The notes beneath the pieces were generated by a model. That model searched no databases. It worked only from the letters and a program-made list of their open reading frames with translations, and was not told where the DNA came from. DNA of 64,000 bases from Hofstenia miamia. Its lineage: Eukaryota > Xenacoelomorpha > Acoela. The DNA lies in the NCBI GenBank assembly GCA_004352715.1, contig SCFE01000029.1, forward strand, positions 2,071,006-2,135,005, given 5' to 3'. Made by a program: the position numbers and the translations under genes. Shown piece after piece: positions 11,101-22,800 of this stretch (position 1 is the stretch's first letter; each line of letters opens with the position of its first letter).

Positions 11101-11810
11101 GGCCTACAACGGCTCGCAACAGAGCAGAATTTCAAAGCATAAGAAATTATTCTATTGTATTGCTTTTTTAGATTTTGGATACATTTATTAGTTCAGAAAT
11201 TATCAGCATTTTAAAAATAATTCCTAGGAAATTTTTCTTAGACACATTTTCAAAGAATTTCCTCCAAGCCCATTTAAGAAAATCGGGAATCGTGGGATAT
11301 TGATATATGTATTCGTAAATGCGCCTGCATGTAGTGGTGAACATTTGTATAAGTTCGTATTGCTCTGCTTGCTTGAAAATATATTGCTTGATGAAACCCT
11401 AACTCTAACTTGAAATTATTGACTATTTTTCTTTGAAATTTTTGGATTTTTTTAAAATTGCTTCAAAATTTCATCTATCCATATTCATGAGATTTAGGAT
11501 TAGAGTGCAACAACTAACCTTAATTGGTTCAATTTTATGATAGACCATGCAAATTCATTAAGGCAAGCCATATGTAAAGTCATGGTTGGAGAATTCGCAC
11601 GAAGCGACTCTTAACACTAGAAACACCAAGGTTTACATAATAGTATGTACACCTTGAGAAGCACCAACCGGATTTTAATAATTAAACACTAAAAGTAATT
11701 TAGTGCTATTGCACAACACCTTAACATTCTTAAATATATACATTCCTGGTTTTATATTAGAATGCATGCATTGAAAACATTGATTTTACTATACTGGTTG
11801 TAAGTGAAAC
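8111..11810. other. AT-rich non-coding stretch
   Basis: No gene is supported; the open frames are short and lack recognisable domains. It contains a short hairpin-capable sequence near 8772-8829 (AGACCCCT ... AGGGGTCT) and weak inverted matches GAGGAGGGCTTA (about 9781) and TAAGCCCCCTC (about 10567) that may be the worn ends of a DNA transposon. Phrases such as CTCCAAGCC recur here and at 39.9 and 54 kb, belonging to old dispersed repeats. Confidence 0.4.
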
Positions 11811-11814
11811 TTTG

Positions 11815-11935
11815 TTGCAGCCGTTCACCGGTAAAAAAGGTGCCGGTTATCGATAAACGGTGACCGGTACCGATATCCATCGGTTACCATTTCAGAAGTT
11901 GACCGGTTAATTGAAACATTTTATTACCGGTCTAA
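11815..11935. repeat. ACCGGT-rich transposon end remnant
   Basis: CAGCCGTTCACCGGTAAAAA is followed by repeated ACCGGT/GCCGGT/CCGGTTA words in direct and inverted orientation. Dense short motifs just inside a CAG end are typical of hAT-type subterminal regions. No partner end or target duplication was found. Confidence 0.35.
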
Positions 11936-13759
11936 TTAGTAAAATAATAATCTTATATTTTTCGCAAATTATTTAGCAATTTGTAAAAAACGAGCTTTTT
12001 TATAACATGACAAAGTAAGCTTTTCATTCAATAAGGTTGTCTATTTTGATTTATAATTAACAATTGCACAATATTTTAGTGCAAATTTTAAATTGCATTC
12101 TTAAATCAAATAAAATCTGAATATTTTCATAAATGGGCTTTGAATCAAACCTGAATTGGAAAAGAAACATTTTCATGGGAACACTGCTAGACCGTTGGAA
12201 TTGGTTGGACAAACAAAATTTGCTATTCATTGAATTCCAATTGGATTATTATTGGAATAATTTTACAAAAAAAAATTGCCAAAACCACAATCTATTAAAT
12301 ATAGTTTTCTTAATCATTAATCATACTATTAAGATAATTGCTTTGGATATCGGTCTGATAATACTAGGGCTTTGCGAATAGGGATATTTTTCCTTCGGGA
12401 CGAGTCCAGCCGTATTTTGAATATCGAGTTTTGTCTACGCACACGCACATAGGCTTATCAGTATCATATTTGTAAAATCACCATTAAAATAATCAACTGT
12501 TTTACAAATACGAAAATTTAAATTCAAGCAGTTAAATTTGTAATTGGCTAACAACGTTTAATTAATGATAATTGTATTGTATATAAATACTAAATGAAAG
12601 TATGAAAACCTATCAAATATCACCTGAATAAAGTGTGAAGTTTGTTTACCAATTTGTAATTGCAATCTTAATCAACCTTTTTCGAAGACTAGAAAATGAA
12701 CATTATCATAATAAAAAATTCGATACAATCCAATCAGCAAGGAAAGGCCACTACCATAATATCAATAAATTCTAACATCTTGATATTATTAACAATCATT
12801 CAATAGACAATATTGCTCAACTCAAATGAAGGTTTTTTAATTTAAAAATAATATATTGTTTTCAATTAACAAACATACACAGCACCATTCATTTTTAATC
12901 AACAAAACTCGAGTTGAAATCTGTTAATGCTTAAATTTCGAGTTGAGTCGGGTCTTCTGTTATGTCGTGCTTATACGTATTTGAGTTTGAATCTCACAAT
13001 ATTTGTTGAAAGATTTCTCTACACTAGCATATCAGGGAGGGAATAGTCTTGTGGCAGCACATGAATTGATACCACGTCCACGGGTCTGCTACTAACATAG
13101 CACCGAACCTTAAAACCCATTAAAACACCCATTGATATTAAACATGAATTGCTATATTTTTTATCTATACTCTACTGCATGCTATATTTTCTAATAACTA
13201 AGAGTTCATTCAGATGGGCAAAGGGCCGTTGTGCGGGTCAAACAGGAATAGTAAGTCAGGAGCTGTTTCTAAAGCTTGAGTGGTTAGATAAGATCTTGCT
13301 ACCATCTAAGTTTTTTGTAAAGGGAATTCTTGTGACGATAGAGGTTAAAATTTTCATCATAACGAAATCGTCATGCATCTTGCATATGTCTCTTATATTT
13401 TGATTGAGAGCAAGATGGGACATCGTTTGCGAACAAACAGTCTTCACCCCCGAGGTTTAATAAAAAAACTATAAATCATTGGATTCTTCTTCGGTGTGTT
13501 GCCTAAGTTGAAATTTTAGTGATGTGACATTCTATATGTTCTACATGTAGTTCTAAGAAAGTATCTATGCACTTTAATGCGTTTCAAAATTTGTTAAACC
13601 TAGATAAAAAGTATTGTATCAAAAAAATTTAAACTTTTGCTCCCAGGATTTTAAAAAATCTGTAACTCTCACAGTTCAAAAATATATACATCATCTTTAC
13701 TTCAAATTTATAAATTTTTCTTGGAATTCAAAGAGGCTTCTTATATATTTATTTTTTAG
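11936..13759. other. AT-rich non-coding stretch
   Basis: No gene supported. TAGGGCTTTGCGAATAGGG at about 12365 and CTCGAGTTGAAA-type words at 12905-12970 resemble the CTCGA-rich repeat family seen at 21.8 and 61.7 kb. Confidence 0.35.
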
Positions 13760-13894
13760 CTTTTAATGGGCAATCATCAAAGTTTTGTAAATCGCTTACA
13801 AAACTATTCATTACGCCTCCGAGATTTTTTTTTTCCTCCACGTCTGGAAGAAGCTGAAATTCTTCGTGTCCATCAGATTAGAGCATCAACTTCG
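13760..13894 (+). CDS. candidate internal exon (45 codons), gene not recognised
   Basis: An open block bounded by TTTATTTTTTAG on the left and TTCG/GTAAGT on the right, exactly 45 codons in phase 0. It encodes an Arg/Leu/Glu-rich stretch with RLQNYSLRLRDFFFPP then RLEEAEILRVHQIRASTS, whose amphipathic character is unlike the low-complexity open frames around it. The donor GTAAGT matches the best consensus. I could not find neighbouring exons. A loose resemblance to the cytosolic tail of DC-STAMP-domain sperm membrane proteins crossed my mind but is not strong enough to claim. Confidence 0.35.
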
Positions 13895-13989
13895 GTAAGT
13901 CATTACATAGTTTCTATTATTGCAATTGTGTCTTTAGATAAGACGCTTTGTCACCAACGACACTGACTGTGTTCAACCAGAAGGGTTTC

Positions 13990-14185
13990 ACAATTTTCCC
14001 ATTGTGGTAGAGATGTAGTTCTGCCCAGCCCTTGTAGAAAATTGCATGAACTACCATTTAAAAGGAATTTAAATGCCATTTAAATGAACAAAAATTGCAA
14101 TATCGTGGAATTAAAATGGCATTGTTTACCATTTTAATGCCATTAAGATCAATTTAAATGGAATTTTAATGGTTCAACATCGATT
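13990..14185. repeat. cluster of short ATTTAAATGGCATT-like motifs
   Basis: CATTTAAA, ATGCCATTTAAATG, AATGGCATT and CCATTTTAATGCCATT recur in both orientations over about 130 bases, after CCCAGCCCTTGTAG at about 14016. Looks like the subterminal region of a hAT-like element; no matching opposite end seen. Confidence 0.35.
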
Positions 14186-14714
14186 TTTTTCAAAGTTTTA
14201 TTTTCTTAATGTAACTGTAAAAGATAATAAATTGTTTGATAGTTTTCTTTCCCACACAGTGCTGATTTATGGCAGCTCTTGTTTCTATCTGAATTTGCGT
14301 ACTTTTCAAGCTTTGCAAAAGCAGCTCAGTAGTAATATAAGTCATGACGAGAAGTCACAAACTGATATTTTGACCTCTGCGATATCGAGGGAGTGTTTTT
14401 AGTGACTCACCACTTGATTGACAGATGACTGATGAATTTCTGGCAGATTGGGATAACTCACAAAGTGCTTTTTGACAGCTCGGGGGTAACTGGCTTGCTA
14501 ATAGCTTTTTATGATACGATAGTTTCTAGTAGATTAATATTCTGCTAGTACTATTGTGTGATGCAATAACGAATTTCACCTTCAGTAACAGTAAGTATTT
14601 TCTATCAATGTTGAGCAGGATTTACAAATTTTGAAAATCATTCTTACACTTAAAGGTATTCGATTTTCTACTCTTGGACCTGTAGATTTCAAATCTGATT
14701 TCTCACAAATTTAA

Positions 14715-15583
14715 TACCGGGATAATTAATATTTGATAATAATAACAAATGTTACCTTTTAATGTAGAGATGCATTTAACCCCAAGCATACATAAATGAA
14801 AAACTGTATAAAGTTCTTCAAGGATATACACTAGGATGTATATATTTGGTTTCTATATCACAAATACGAATGAATTTACTAAAAAAATAATAGTTGTTGA
14901 CCATTAATATAACAGAAAATACAAGTACAGTAAAAACAAGCAAGTAAAAGTACAATGAAATAGACAAATAAATGATACTTAGCTTTGCTTAAGAAATGCA
15001 TGCTTAAAGTAAAAACTTTAAAGCATACTGCCAGGTTATTTAGTTATTACATCAAAAAGACGATGCGATTGACTAATANTACCGGGATAATTAATATTTG
15101 ATAATAATAACAAATGTTACCTTTTAATGTAGAGATGCATTTAACCCCAAGCATACATAAATGAAAAACTGTATAAAGTTCTTCAAGGATATACACTAGG
15201 ATGTATGTATTTGGTTTCTATATCACAAATACGAATGAATTTACTAAAAAAATAATAGTTGTTGACTATTAATATAACACAAAACCATACTCAAGCAATA
15301 CAAGCAGTGAAAACAAGCAATATTGAAATAGACAAAACAATGATCCTTAGATTGCTTAAGAAATGTATGCTTAAAGTAAAAAATTTAAAGCATACTGTCA
15401 GGTTATTGAGTTATTACATCAAAAAGACGATGTGATTGACTAATACAAATCATTCACAGAACAGGTGACTATTAATATAACACAAAACCATACTCAAGCA
15501 ATACAAGCACAGTGAAAACAAGCAATATTAAAATAGACAAAACAATGATCCTTAGATTGCTTAAGAAATGTATGCTTAAAGTA
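14715..15583 (+). repeat. tandem repeat, about 366-base unit (2 full + 1 partial)
   Basis: Unit 1 (14715-15078) and unit 2 (15080 to about 15447) start TACCGGGATAATTAATATTT and match throughout with scattered substitutions and small indels. A partial third unit (about 15465-15583) repeats GACTATTAATATAACAC onward and ends at a (TA)n tract. A lone N at 15079 marks a join between units 1 and 2. Because the units differ, at least some of the duplication is likely real, but an allelic contig join is possible. Confidence 0.7.
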
Positions 15584-15603
15584 ATATATATATATATATA
15601 TAG

Positions 15604-16425
15604 GCGATCAAAATTAATGGAAATCCCTGCCTTCATCAGAATTAAATTTTGCCACTTTTGAAGGAAAATTAATTATTTTCTGTCCAGGCAATCGTTTGCT
15701 AGGAATTTTCATACACTTGTGTCTATGCATTCCAGAAGTATTGCCCGACAGAGCCTTTACCAATTCCCCGCATTTAACGCATTTTCTAATGTCAGTTGGT
15801 ATTCCATTTTTATACTCGACAAGAAAAAGTTTATTTATATTCAGATGTTGACCTCTGATTTACGCGGTATTCAACAGCAAGGGAAACATCTTGAGATGCC
15901 ATGTTAAGACTAAAAACACTGAATTTATTAATTATATATAAATTTAAAAATTTTGCCTTCCATTCTATAATAAATTAATTAAACGGAACGCATAAAATTA
16001 AATATAAAAATGAAACTGGATGTGTGCGATTTCGATGTAGGCAATTGATGTTTATAGATTTTGAATTATTAACGAACTAAAATATGTCTGACTTTGTGTT
16101 TGTAATTTATATTAACATCTATATCATTCAACAAAAGCAAATTATCTATATAAATCCCCCCCCAATCATTAAAGTACATTTCGCAACACACCTAACAAAA
16201 AATACATTAAAAACGTATCTCTAAAACTATTATTTAAATAGAAAGATAATTCCAGATGTAGAAGCACTACTTAATTAGTTTCAATTGTGTTGATTTATAA
16301 TTATTGAATAAAAAAATAGTTTTGGCCCACTTTGTCATTTAGCCTGCTTCAGCTTCAACTAGCCATTTTACCTTAGTTTATGTTTAAATTATTACGTCAT
16401 ACTACTGACGACGGACTAAATGAGC
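15604..16425. other. AT-rich non-coding stretch
   Basis: No gene supported; only short open frames without domains. Confidence 0.4.
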
Positions 16426-16583
16426 TCATTGAGAATTCTCATTTAACTAAGCAGTCTCGATTCTTGCTATGATTTTTCTTGATCTTGAATCTCGAAAAAT
16501 CTATAAAAATTTCTCGATCTTGATTCTCGCGACCAATTTTCTCGAAAAAATTCTCAAATCTCGTCTCGTTCTTGAAAAGCCTG
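16426..16583 (-). repeat. CTCGA-rich hAT-like transposon end
   Basis: Repeats of TCTCGATCTTGA and TCTCGAAAAA run to a right edge at 16583 where the sequence reads (reverse strand) CAGGCTTTTCAAGAACGAGA, a hAT-like CAG end. The next bases (AAGAGCAC...) belong to the 3' internal part of the LTR element, so this element probably inserted in it. The opposite end and a second AAGAGCAC were not found. Confidence 0.45.
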
Positions 16584-17480
16584 AAGAGCACCTCATGTAA
16601 ATGAGAGTGCCCAGCAGAGGACTCCAGCAGTAGTAGCTGTCACTATGAGAGGAGACAACTCTCCCCTCTGGAGTGCAATTTCCATGACCATGCAAGGAGA
16701 CAACTCTCTGTGAGGGAGTGAACCTTGAATGACTACACACAGAGACAACTCTCTGTGTGGGACTCTGAGGAGACTAGAGTGCCCTTTGCTCACATCAGTA
16801 ATCTAACCCTGTTCAGAGTTGACTCAAAACCCCCTCCTAGTCCCAGTCCCTCCTCCCATGATTCAACCAGTGTTAGATCCAGAAAAGCATAGGAGAGGAA
16901 AGCAAAGATGTCAAAGGTTGGAGAAGAGATTTTACATCTGTATTTTATTGCTACACAAAAGGCTGTCTGTTTGGTCCAAGACAACTTATCTGATAAAACA
17001 AAGAATAAGCTTTGGTGGACCTTCAACACTAAGGCACTTACATGTTCCATCAATGTCATCCCTTTTATTATCAATGCAGAACATAGGCCAAAAATTAATA
17101 CCATCATCTGTTATGATTTGAAAATGCAGAGTGGTAAGCCATGACCATAAATGAAGAGCACCATTCATACAATGTTCAACAAAGACTTTAACTTGTCCCA
17201 CCTATGCAAGTTCCTGAACAGCAAGGAAAAGATCAAAAAGTTTGAATGGACACAACTGCCCCATCAGTTCCAGGTTACTGGAGCTCAAATATTTTAGACT
17301 ACACAGTGAAACAGTTACACAATGGGAGGCACTCATGCAAGTGACCCAGCAACCACATTATGCAGAGGTCTCATCATGGGATGACATATTAGCAAAGGAG
17401 ATGGTCAAAGAAGCCCAGAAATTGTTATGCAGCCCTATAGTCCAGTTACTACCACAAATTTAACTGAACAATGAGGGGTG
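16584..17480 (+). mobile_element. 3' internal region of the LTR retrotransposon
   Basis: More GC-balanced than its surroundings, like the gag region at 2-4 kb, and lying directly before the 3' LTR. Open pieces (16908-17141, 17242-17460) show no integrase or RNase H motif I can name. It ends ACAATGAGGGG(TG), a purine-rich stretch suited to a polypurine tract, immediately upstream of the LTR. A 45-base tandem repeat occupies 16650-16765. Confidence 0.55.
16650..16765 (+). repeat. three tandem copies of a ~45-base unit
   Basis: GAGACAACTCTC occurs at about 16652, 16698 and 16742, with similar spacer sequence rich in CTCTGTGAGGG. The copies lie inside the 3' internal part of the LTR element. Confidence 0.6.
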
Positions 17481-18389
17481 TGTAGAGTCACTCAGGGCCC
17501 TTATTTTGCTTTCATTTATTTAATGGCACTCTCCTTTTATTAATTCAGTGCTAATTTTTGATTTAATTCAGTGATTTAAATGATTTTTAGTGTTTTTGAA
17601 CTTAAGTTTCAAAGTAGTTATTAATTGTCCCCCTGATCAAGTTGAATGTGTAATTGCTTGTTTGAATTGCAAGGGAATTGAAGCAAATTTTATAAAAAGG
17701 TAAATATTTACCTTTTTCTTGTATATAAGTAGGGAAATCATTGTAGCAAATGTCAAATAAATTTTGTCTTGCTGGATACTGTTTGCTTTTTATTTACTTA
17801 ATATCTTTAACCTTTTTTAGCTATGGTATTGATTTAATAAGAATGTGGGAGTAACTCCACTGTGCTTGGGGCAACAACTCACTCCTGGACAGATGGTAGC
17901 CCATATTGTGGTCACTTTAGTGCTAAGTATAAGTATAGGAAATAAAAAACTGTTAACATTGATCAGTTTGTACATGCACTTAAGAACAACACTATGCAAA
18001 TATAATATGGTGTTTGCAAATGAGAATACATGGCAATTACATGTGATTATATTTTATTTAATGAGCTGAGATAAGAAGTACACTGAGCTAAATTTGTTTA
18101 TTGAGCTAGAAATTAATACTAGAGACACACAATTAGATCCTTGGCAAGTAAAGATGGTTTCTCAAGATTTGGCTTTAGTTTGATGCCATGTAAATTGGTC
18201 GCTATCTGGAATGCCTTCTTGGGGAATGGTTTTGGTTTTTTCTATGGTGAAATTGGCAAACTACCAATGTTCATTTGTTTTGTTGGAATGTGGGTCACTC
18301 TTGGTGATGGTAAATTTTTGCAACCTTCAGTCTGTACTATGTGCTACCCAGTGCCACTTGAGCTGTTAGATGTGCCCCATGATTCTACA
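17481..18389 (+). repeat. 3' long terminal repeat of the gypsy-like retrotransposon
   Basis: Matches 526-1436 over its full length. It starts TGTAGAGTCACTC (or two bases earlier, TGTGTAG) after the purine-rich tract, carries the same TATATAAG (17722) and AATAAA (17756), and ends TCTACA at 18389, where the left copy meets its primer site. It is followed directly by (AT)n. The small open frames inside it also appear in the left copy and are not genes. Confidence 0.85.
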
Positions 18390-18418
18390 ATATATATATA
18401 TATATATACATATATATG
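18390..18418. repeat. (AT)n microsatellite abutting the 3' LTR
   Basis: Alternating AT tract beginning at the base after the LTR; may be the original target site. Confidence 0.9.
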
Positions 18419-18923
18419 CGCTGTTTGTAATTTATACAGAATTTATATTCGTCATTTATAATCATTTTCATATATATACGCCATTTGTAACAATATTCAT
18501 CATTTGTAACCAAAAATTTTTTTTTTATATTAATGAAGTTGCAAATTAACAGTTTCTTAATCATATGCATTACGCTAGTGCCTATTCCATTTATTAGAGC
18601 CAATGCCTTCCATATTTGATTAATTTCTTGGCTACAGCAAACTTGAAAGTCCTAAACTTCAATAACCATATAATATTGTTAAGTACATAGTAATCAAAGG
18701 TATTATACCATATCCTATAAATCTTTAAAGAAATTTAGTAGATGTAGTTTTTAATTTGGAAGCTAATGAACTAGGTTCGAAGTCGATCAAAGCATTATTC
18801 ACTGAGATATTAATGATTATTCCCCAAAATATAGGATCATGCTGGTATAGTAGGTTGTTAAATGAAATTTCGAAAAAAAAACAAAGTAGTCCATAGCCTA
18901 TGCATCTTTAAAGGACTTTAGTA

Positions 18924-18975
18924 NNNNNNNNNNNNNNNNNNNNNNNNNNNNNNNNNNNNNNNNNNNNNNNNNNNN
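18924..18975. other. assembly gap (52 N)
   Basis: Run of N. The flanks hold no recognisable gene. Confidence 0.99.
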
Positions 18976-19054
18976 CGGTTTTTGCTTCCATTTACTGCGT
19001 TTCAAAATTTGCAGAAATTCAAACTAAAATATAAATAGCATCGTTTTCAAGCGA

Positions 19055-19226
19055 AGATACAACAAGTTCGTAAAATATATGTTCGTATTGAAAAAAATTT
19101 AAGTTCGTATTTTATAAGTTCTTAAACATGTTCGTAAAATATAAGTTCGTATTATTTAATTTAATATATTAGTTCGTAAAATATAAGTTCGTATATATAT
19201 ATATATATTTTGTATATATATATATT
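19055..19226. repeat. irregular array of GTTCGTA motifs leading into (TA)n
   Basis: AAGTTCGTAAAATATAAGTT-type units recur about eight times (words GTTCGTA and ATGTTCGTA) between 19055 and 19192, then the sequence passes into TA tracts to 19226. It may be a degenerate satellite or the subterminal repeats of a transposon. Confidence 0.6.
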
Positions 19227-19284
19227 TTATAACGTTTTAAATCAGATAAAAATGACGTAATAATTCTTTAATGGAAGAAATTGG

Positions 19285-19740
19285 AAGTTCCCGAAAAATT
19301 CTCACCTCTATGTGTATCAATCTTTTTTATATATTAATGATTATGTTAAAGATAACGTAATATATTATAAGTGTCAAATGTTTCGGAGTTGCAGAGAGCG
19401 TGCTAAAAGCTGCCAGAGCATTTTAACGTTATTGGAAATGCACAGGTGCATAAATTCTACATTAAACTATCTAATACATTACATAATAAAAATAGTATAT
19501 GGCAAATTAAGTTTAGTCATGTCCAACAAGTTGAAGAAATCGAAATACTAAAGTTAAAGAGTACGCTAAAGAGGCGAGCTGAAACTGAAAGTTCAATTCT
19601 TAGGGAGATTTTCGATTCCTCTACTAATCAATCAAGCGTTGGTGAATGAATTTTGTTCCACCCATGTTATTTCAATTAGTAACAATTTTGAAAGTTTGCT
19701 TTGGTCGTCTTGTGCCTATTTTTTACTCTGAGTACAAAAC
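19285..19740 (+). pseudogene. FLYWCH zinc finger / MULE-transposase-like remnant
   Basis: Three overlapping frames make sense in order. 19312 onward has FLYINDYVKDNVIYYKC then SCRERAKS, matching the first half of a FLYWCH finger (F-L-Y ... Y-W/Y-x-C ... C). The frame at 19446-19646 has EILKLKSTLKRRAETE, a Lys/Arg-rich helix usually found after the finger. 19646-19750 reads MLFQLVTIL..GRLVPIFYSEYKT, resembling the start of a MULE transposase domain (QL..I, G..VP..Y). The frames are shifted relative to each other and the copy ends in a (TA)n tract. A dead Mutator-like element is the simplest reading; similarity is judged by eye. Confidence 0.4.
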
Positions 19741-19750
19741 ACTACTAAGC

Positions 19751-19752
<2 letters not shown>

Positions 19753-19812
<60 letters not shown>
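19753..19812. repeat. (TA)n microsatellite
   Basis: About 60 bases of alternating TA truncating the MULE-like remnant. Confidence 0.95.
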
Positions 19813-19815
<3 letters not shown>

Positions 19816-22800
19816 ACAGTTACAAAATTATAGCAATTAATTAAATATATGTTTTTTCCAAAAATCAATTACTTTCATAATTATTGGATATATGAAATCT
19901 CTATTAAATTCAACCTTAATGGTAGACAATTGAAAATCAGTTGCATCTTCATTTGGAATCCCAACTCAAAATATTTGGCTGCAAGCTTCATTAATATTGA
20001 ATTAGTGCAGACAAAAGTATTTTGACAATTTGTTACCAATCAATTCTATAGATTCCACTGCTAGGTGTATTGTTGAGAAGCAGAAACAAAGTTTGGGTGT
20101 TGAAATTTTGCATGAAACATTTTCATACCTAACAAGGGATTGTATTTTCCTGTATTAACAAAAGTCATATTTAATTCATTAGATATTTCTAAATTGTCTG
20201 GAAGATTGTTTCCTTTCTGATCTTTTATCACACAATTGAGTTTGATTTTAATTGGTTGTGATTTCTTGTATTAGCTTCCATTTGAACATTCACTTGGAAG
20301 TTTTGCATATGCATTCTTAATGAATTCATTGAATGCCTTATAGATTCAATATTCAATAAATTTATAGCTGTTTTATATGTGGCAAAATTCTTGCTGGTTC
20401 AGTAAATCATAACATGTTTATAAATTTTTTTCTTTTCACATATAACTATACTGAAAATTAATGTGAAGCTTAACTTAGTACACTTATTTAAGATTAGTAT
20501 ACTTATAAATTGAATAAATCTCAAAACTATAAATAAATATTAATGCTAAGTCTTTTCCAAGAAATTTTGGCACATTCTGTTTTTTAAGAGGTCAGAAATG
20601 ATGTCAACCAAAAAAAAAACAAAATAGGTAATATTAGAAAATCTAGAAAATTTTAAGAATTGGCAACCAATTTTTTGAAAATTTCCAATACAACTTATAT
20701 AAAAATTAGATATTTTAAAACAATTCAAAATTTTATGAAAATCCCCCATTGTAACTCATATTTACAATAATTTGGTTGCAATTCCAGATTTTACCAATAT
20801 AAGATAAATAGAAACATAATCTGAATACAGTTTAAATTTAAAGAAATACTTTCAAATATATAATTTTTAAAATTTTCATTGAAAAAGTGTCTCTAACGGT
20901 CATAAGTCTTGTGTGACGTCGTTCAAATGAAGTGTTATGTAACCACCAATGTAGTTTAAGAACCATTATATTTTAACAATATTTTCTGGTTGTCAATTAA
21001 CCAGGTTTATAAACTATTTGAAAAAAAGTTAATTTCTTGAATGAAAACTTAATGGGGATGTGATTATGACTGCAGGTATATATTCAAATAGAAGCAAAAT
21101 TAAGTTATTGCGAAAGTATAATTTATCAATTTGAAAAGGAAAAGAAAAAATAGTTTAATTATAAATCCGAAATTCATCTAATATTGGCTATAAAACATAA
21201 ACGAATATAACTAAGTAAGTATTACTAGTTTTCAATGCTTGATTATGAAAATTTTTTTTGAAATTTTTTGAGCAATGGCAGGTAAGTAAGATCACAGATG
21301 GTCTTTAGTGTAAGACTGTCGTTGAGCCAATTTATCGCCTATTAAATTCACTTTGTTGTTTATCATTGCTGAGAGTAGAAGAGCATCTGAAGCTTACACC
21401 AATTCTATACAAAACACAAGCTGTTCAAATATACGTCATCTCATAAACTCGTTGTGTGAACTATCGAGTGAGTGTAACTTAGAAAACCTTAAATTTCGAC
21501 TTATTTATTAGACAATTGGAATTCTGGCTCCTGCTTATTATCTGTCAATAAACAATCGACATAGTATTTAACATCCTCTGCAAATTTAACCAGGGTGAAC
21601 TTCTTTATGGACAGCTGAAACTGAAAGTCTTTATAAACAATTAGTCCCATAATAGCTTCTTGAGGTACTCCTTATGTGATTTGAGTTAAGACTGAGCCTA
21701 TAGAATCTAAATTGATATATCAAAACGTGTCTGTGAGAAAGCTTTTGATTAGGTAAATGACATTTGGTGCTAAAATTTGGACAATTCAGATGTTTCGCGT
21801 CAAATTAATGTAGGGCTCTGCAAGTACTCGAAATTTCAATAAGTCGGGTAATGTTCATTTGATATTAAATAGTTCAATGTATCTTTTGCTTAATTGAAAA
21901 TAATATAATTTTCTAATTCAAAAACCTTTGTACAAAAATGTTTTTCAGGCTAATTGGGATTGAGCAAAATTGCCTATTGATATATCGTTTCTAACATAAA
22001 TATGTTAGAATTGATTGATATTACGTTGGTAACCACTCCCTGCTCATTGGATTGTTTTGAATTTCTTAAGATAAATGTTATATTAAAACTATGAAAAAAT
22101 GTCTATTAATCTACCCTAGTCCTAATCTTAACTCAAGCCACAAACCAAATATTGTACTATATTCTTAATGGCAGGGTCGACTCAATGAAAACACATTCAT
22201 TTTGAATTATATAAATAAAGTAACTATGAGAAAATGTTAGGAATGGCACTGTATAGGTTGAGTAAACATTGCTAAATCTTATAGTTGCTTTGTAAACAAA
22301 CAAAAATAAATATTATTAGTAGTATATTATTATTATTTTAATTTATTTTGAAAATTATTGATATAATTTATAAATTTGCATATTCTTACTAGCATAATGT
22401 TTGGGGTATGCTTGAAGTTAGTTTTTTTGATAAACTAGCATATTTTTTCGATTTTTTAATAGGAAGATTGCACAAAAATGCCTTTTCTTTTTGCGAATTG
22501 CTACAAAATTGAATAATTTTAATCTGTTTAAGATTACATATGAAACCCAAATCTTTATTTTACATGGTCGCAACTATTGTTTTCTTTATACTTTCCAATG
22601 CGCTGTAGATATATTCCACTGTCGTTTTGTCTTCAGAGAGTGCAAAATTATGATTTGTGGTTTGCGTCGGTAATGCTCGAATTAGCATGTTATATTTAAA
22701 TTATGAGTAGGGGTCGCAAATTTGCTTACCAGCACGATCTTCTGCTAATATTAACAGCAGGCAGTTTTGCTGTTAACAGCCAAATTCAGAACAGTTTTTT

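Noticed and set aside
17845-18461. Two open frames near 17.8-18.4 kb resembling those at 0.9-1.4 kb
   Set aside because: They are the same LTR sequence translated twice, not a conserved gene pair.
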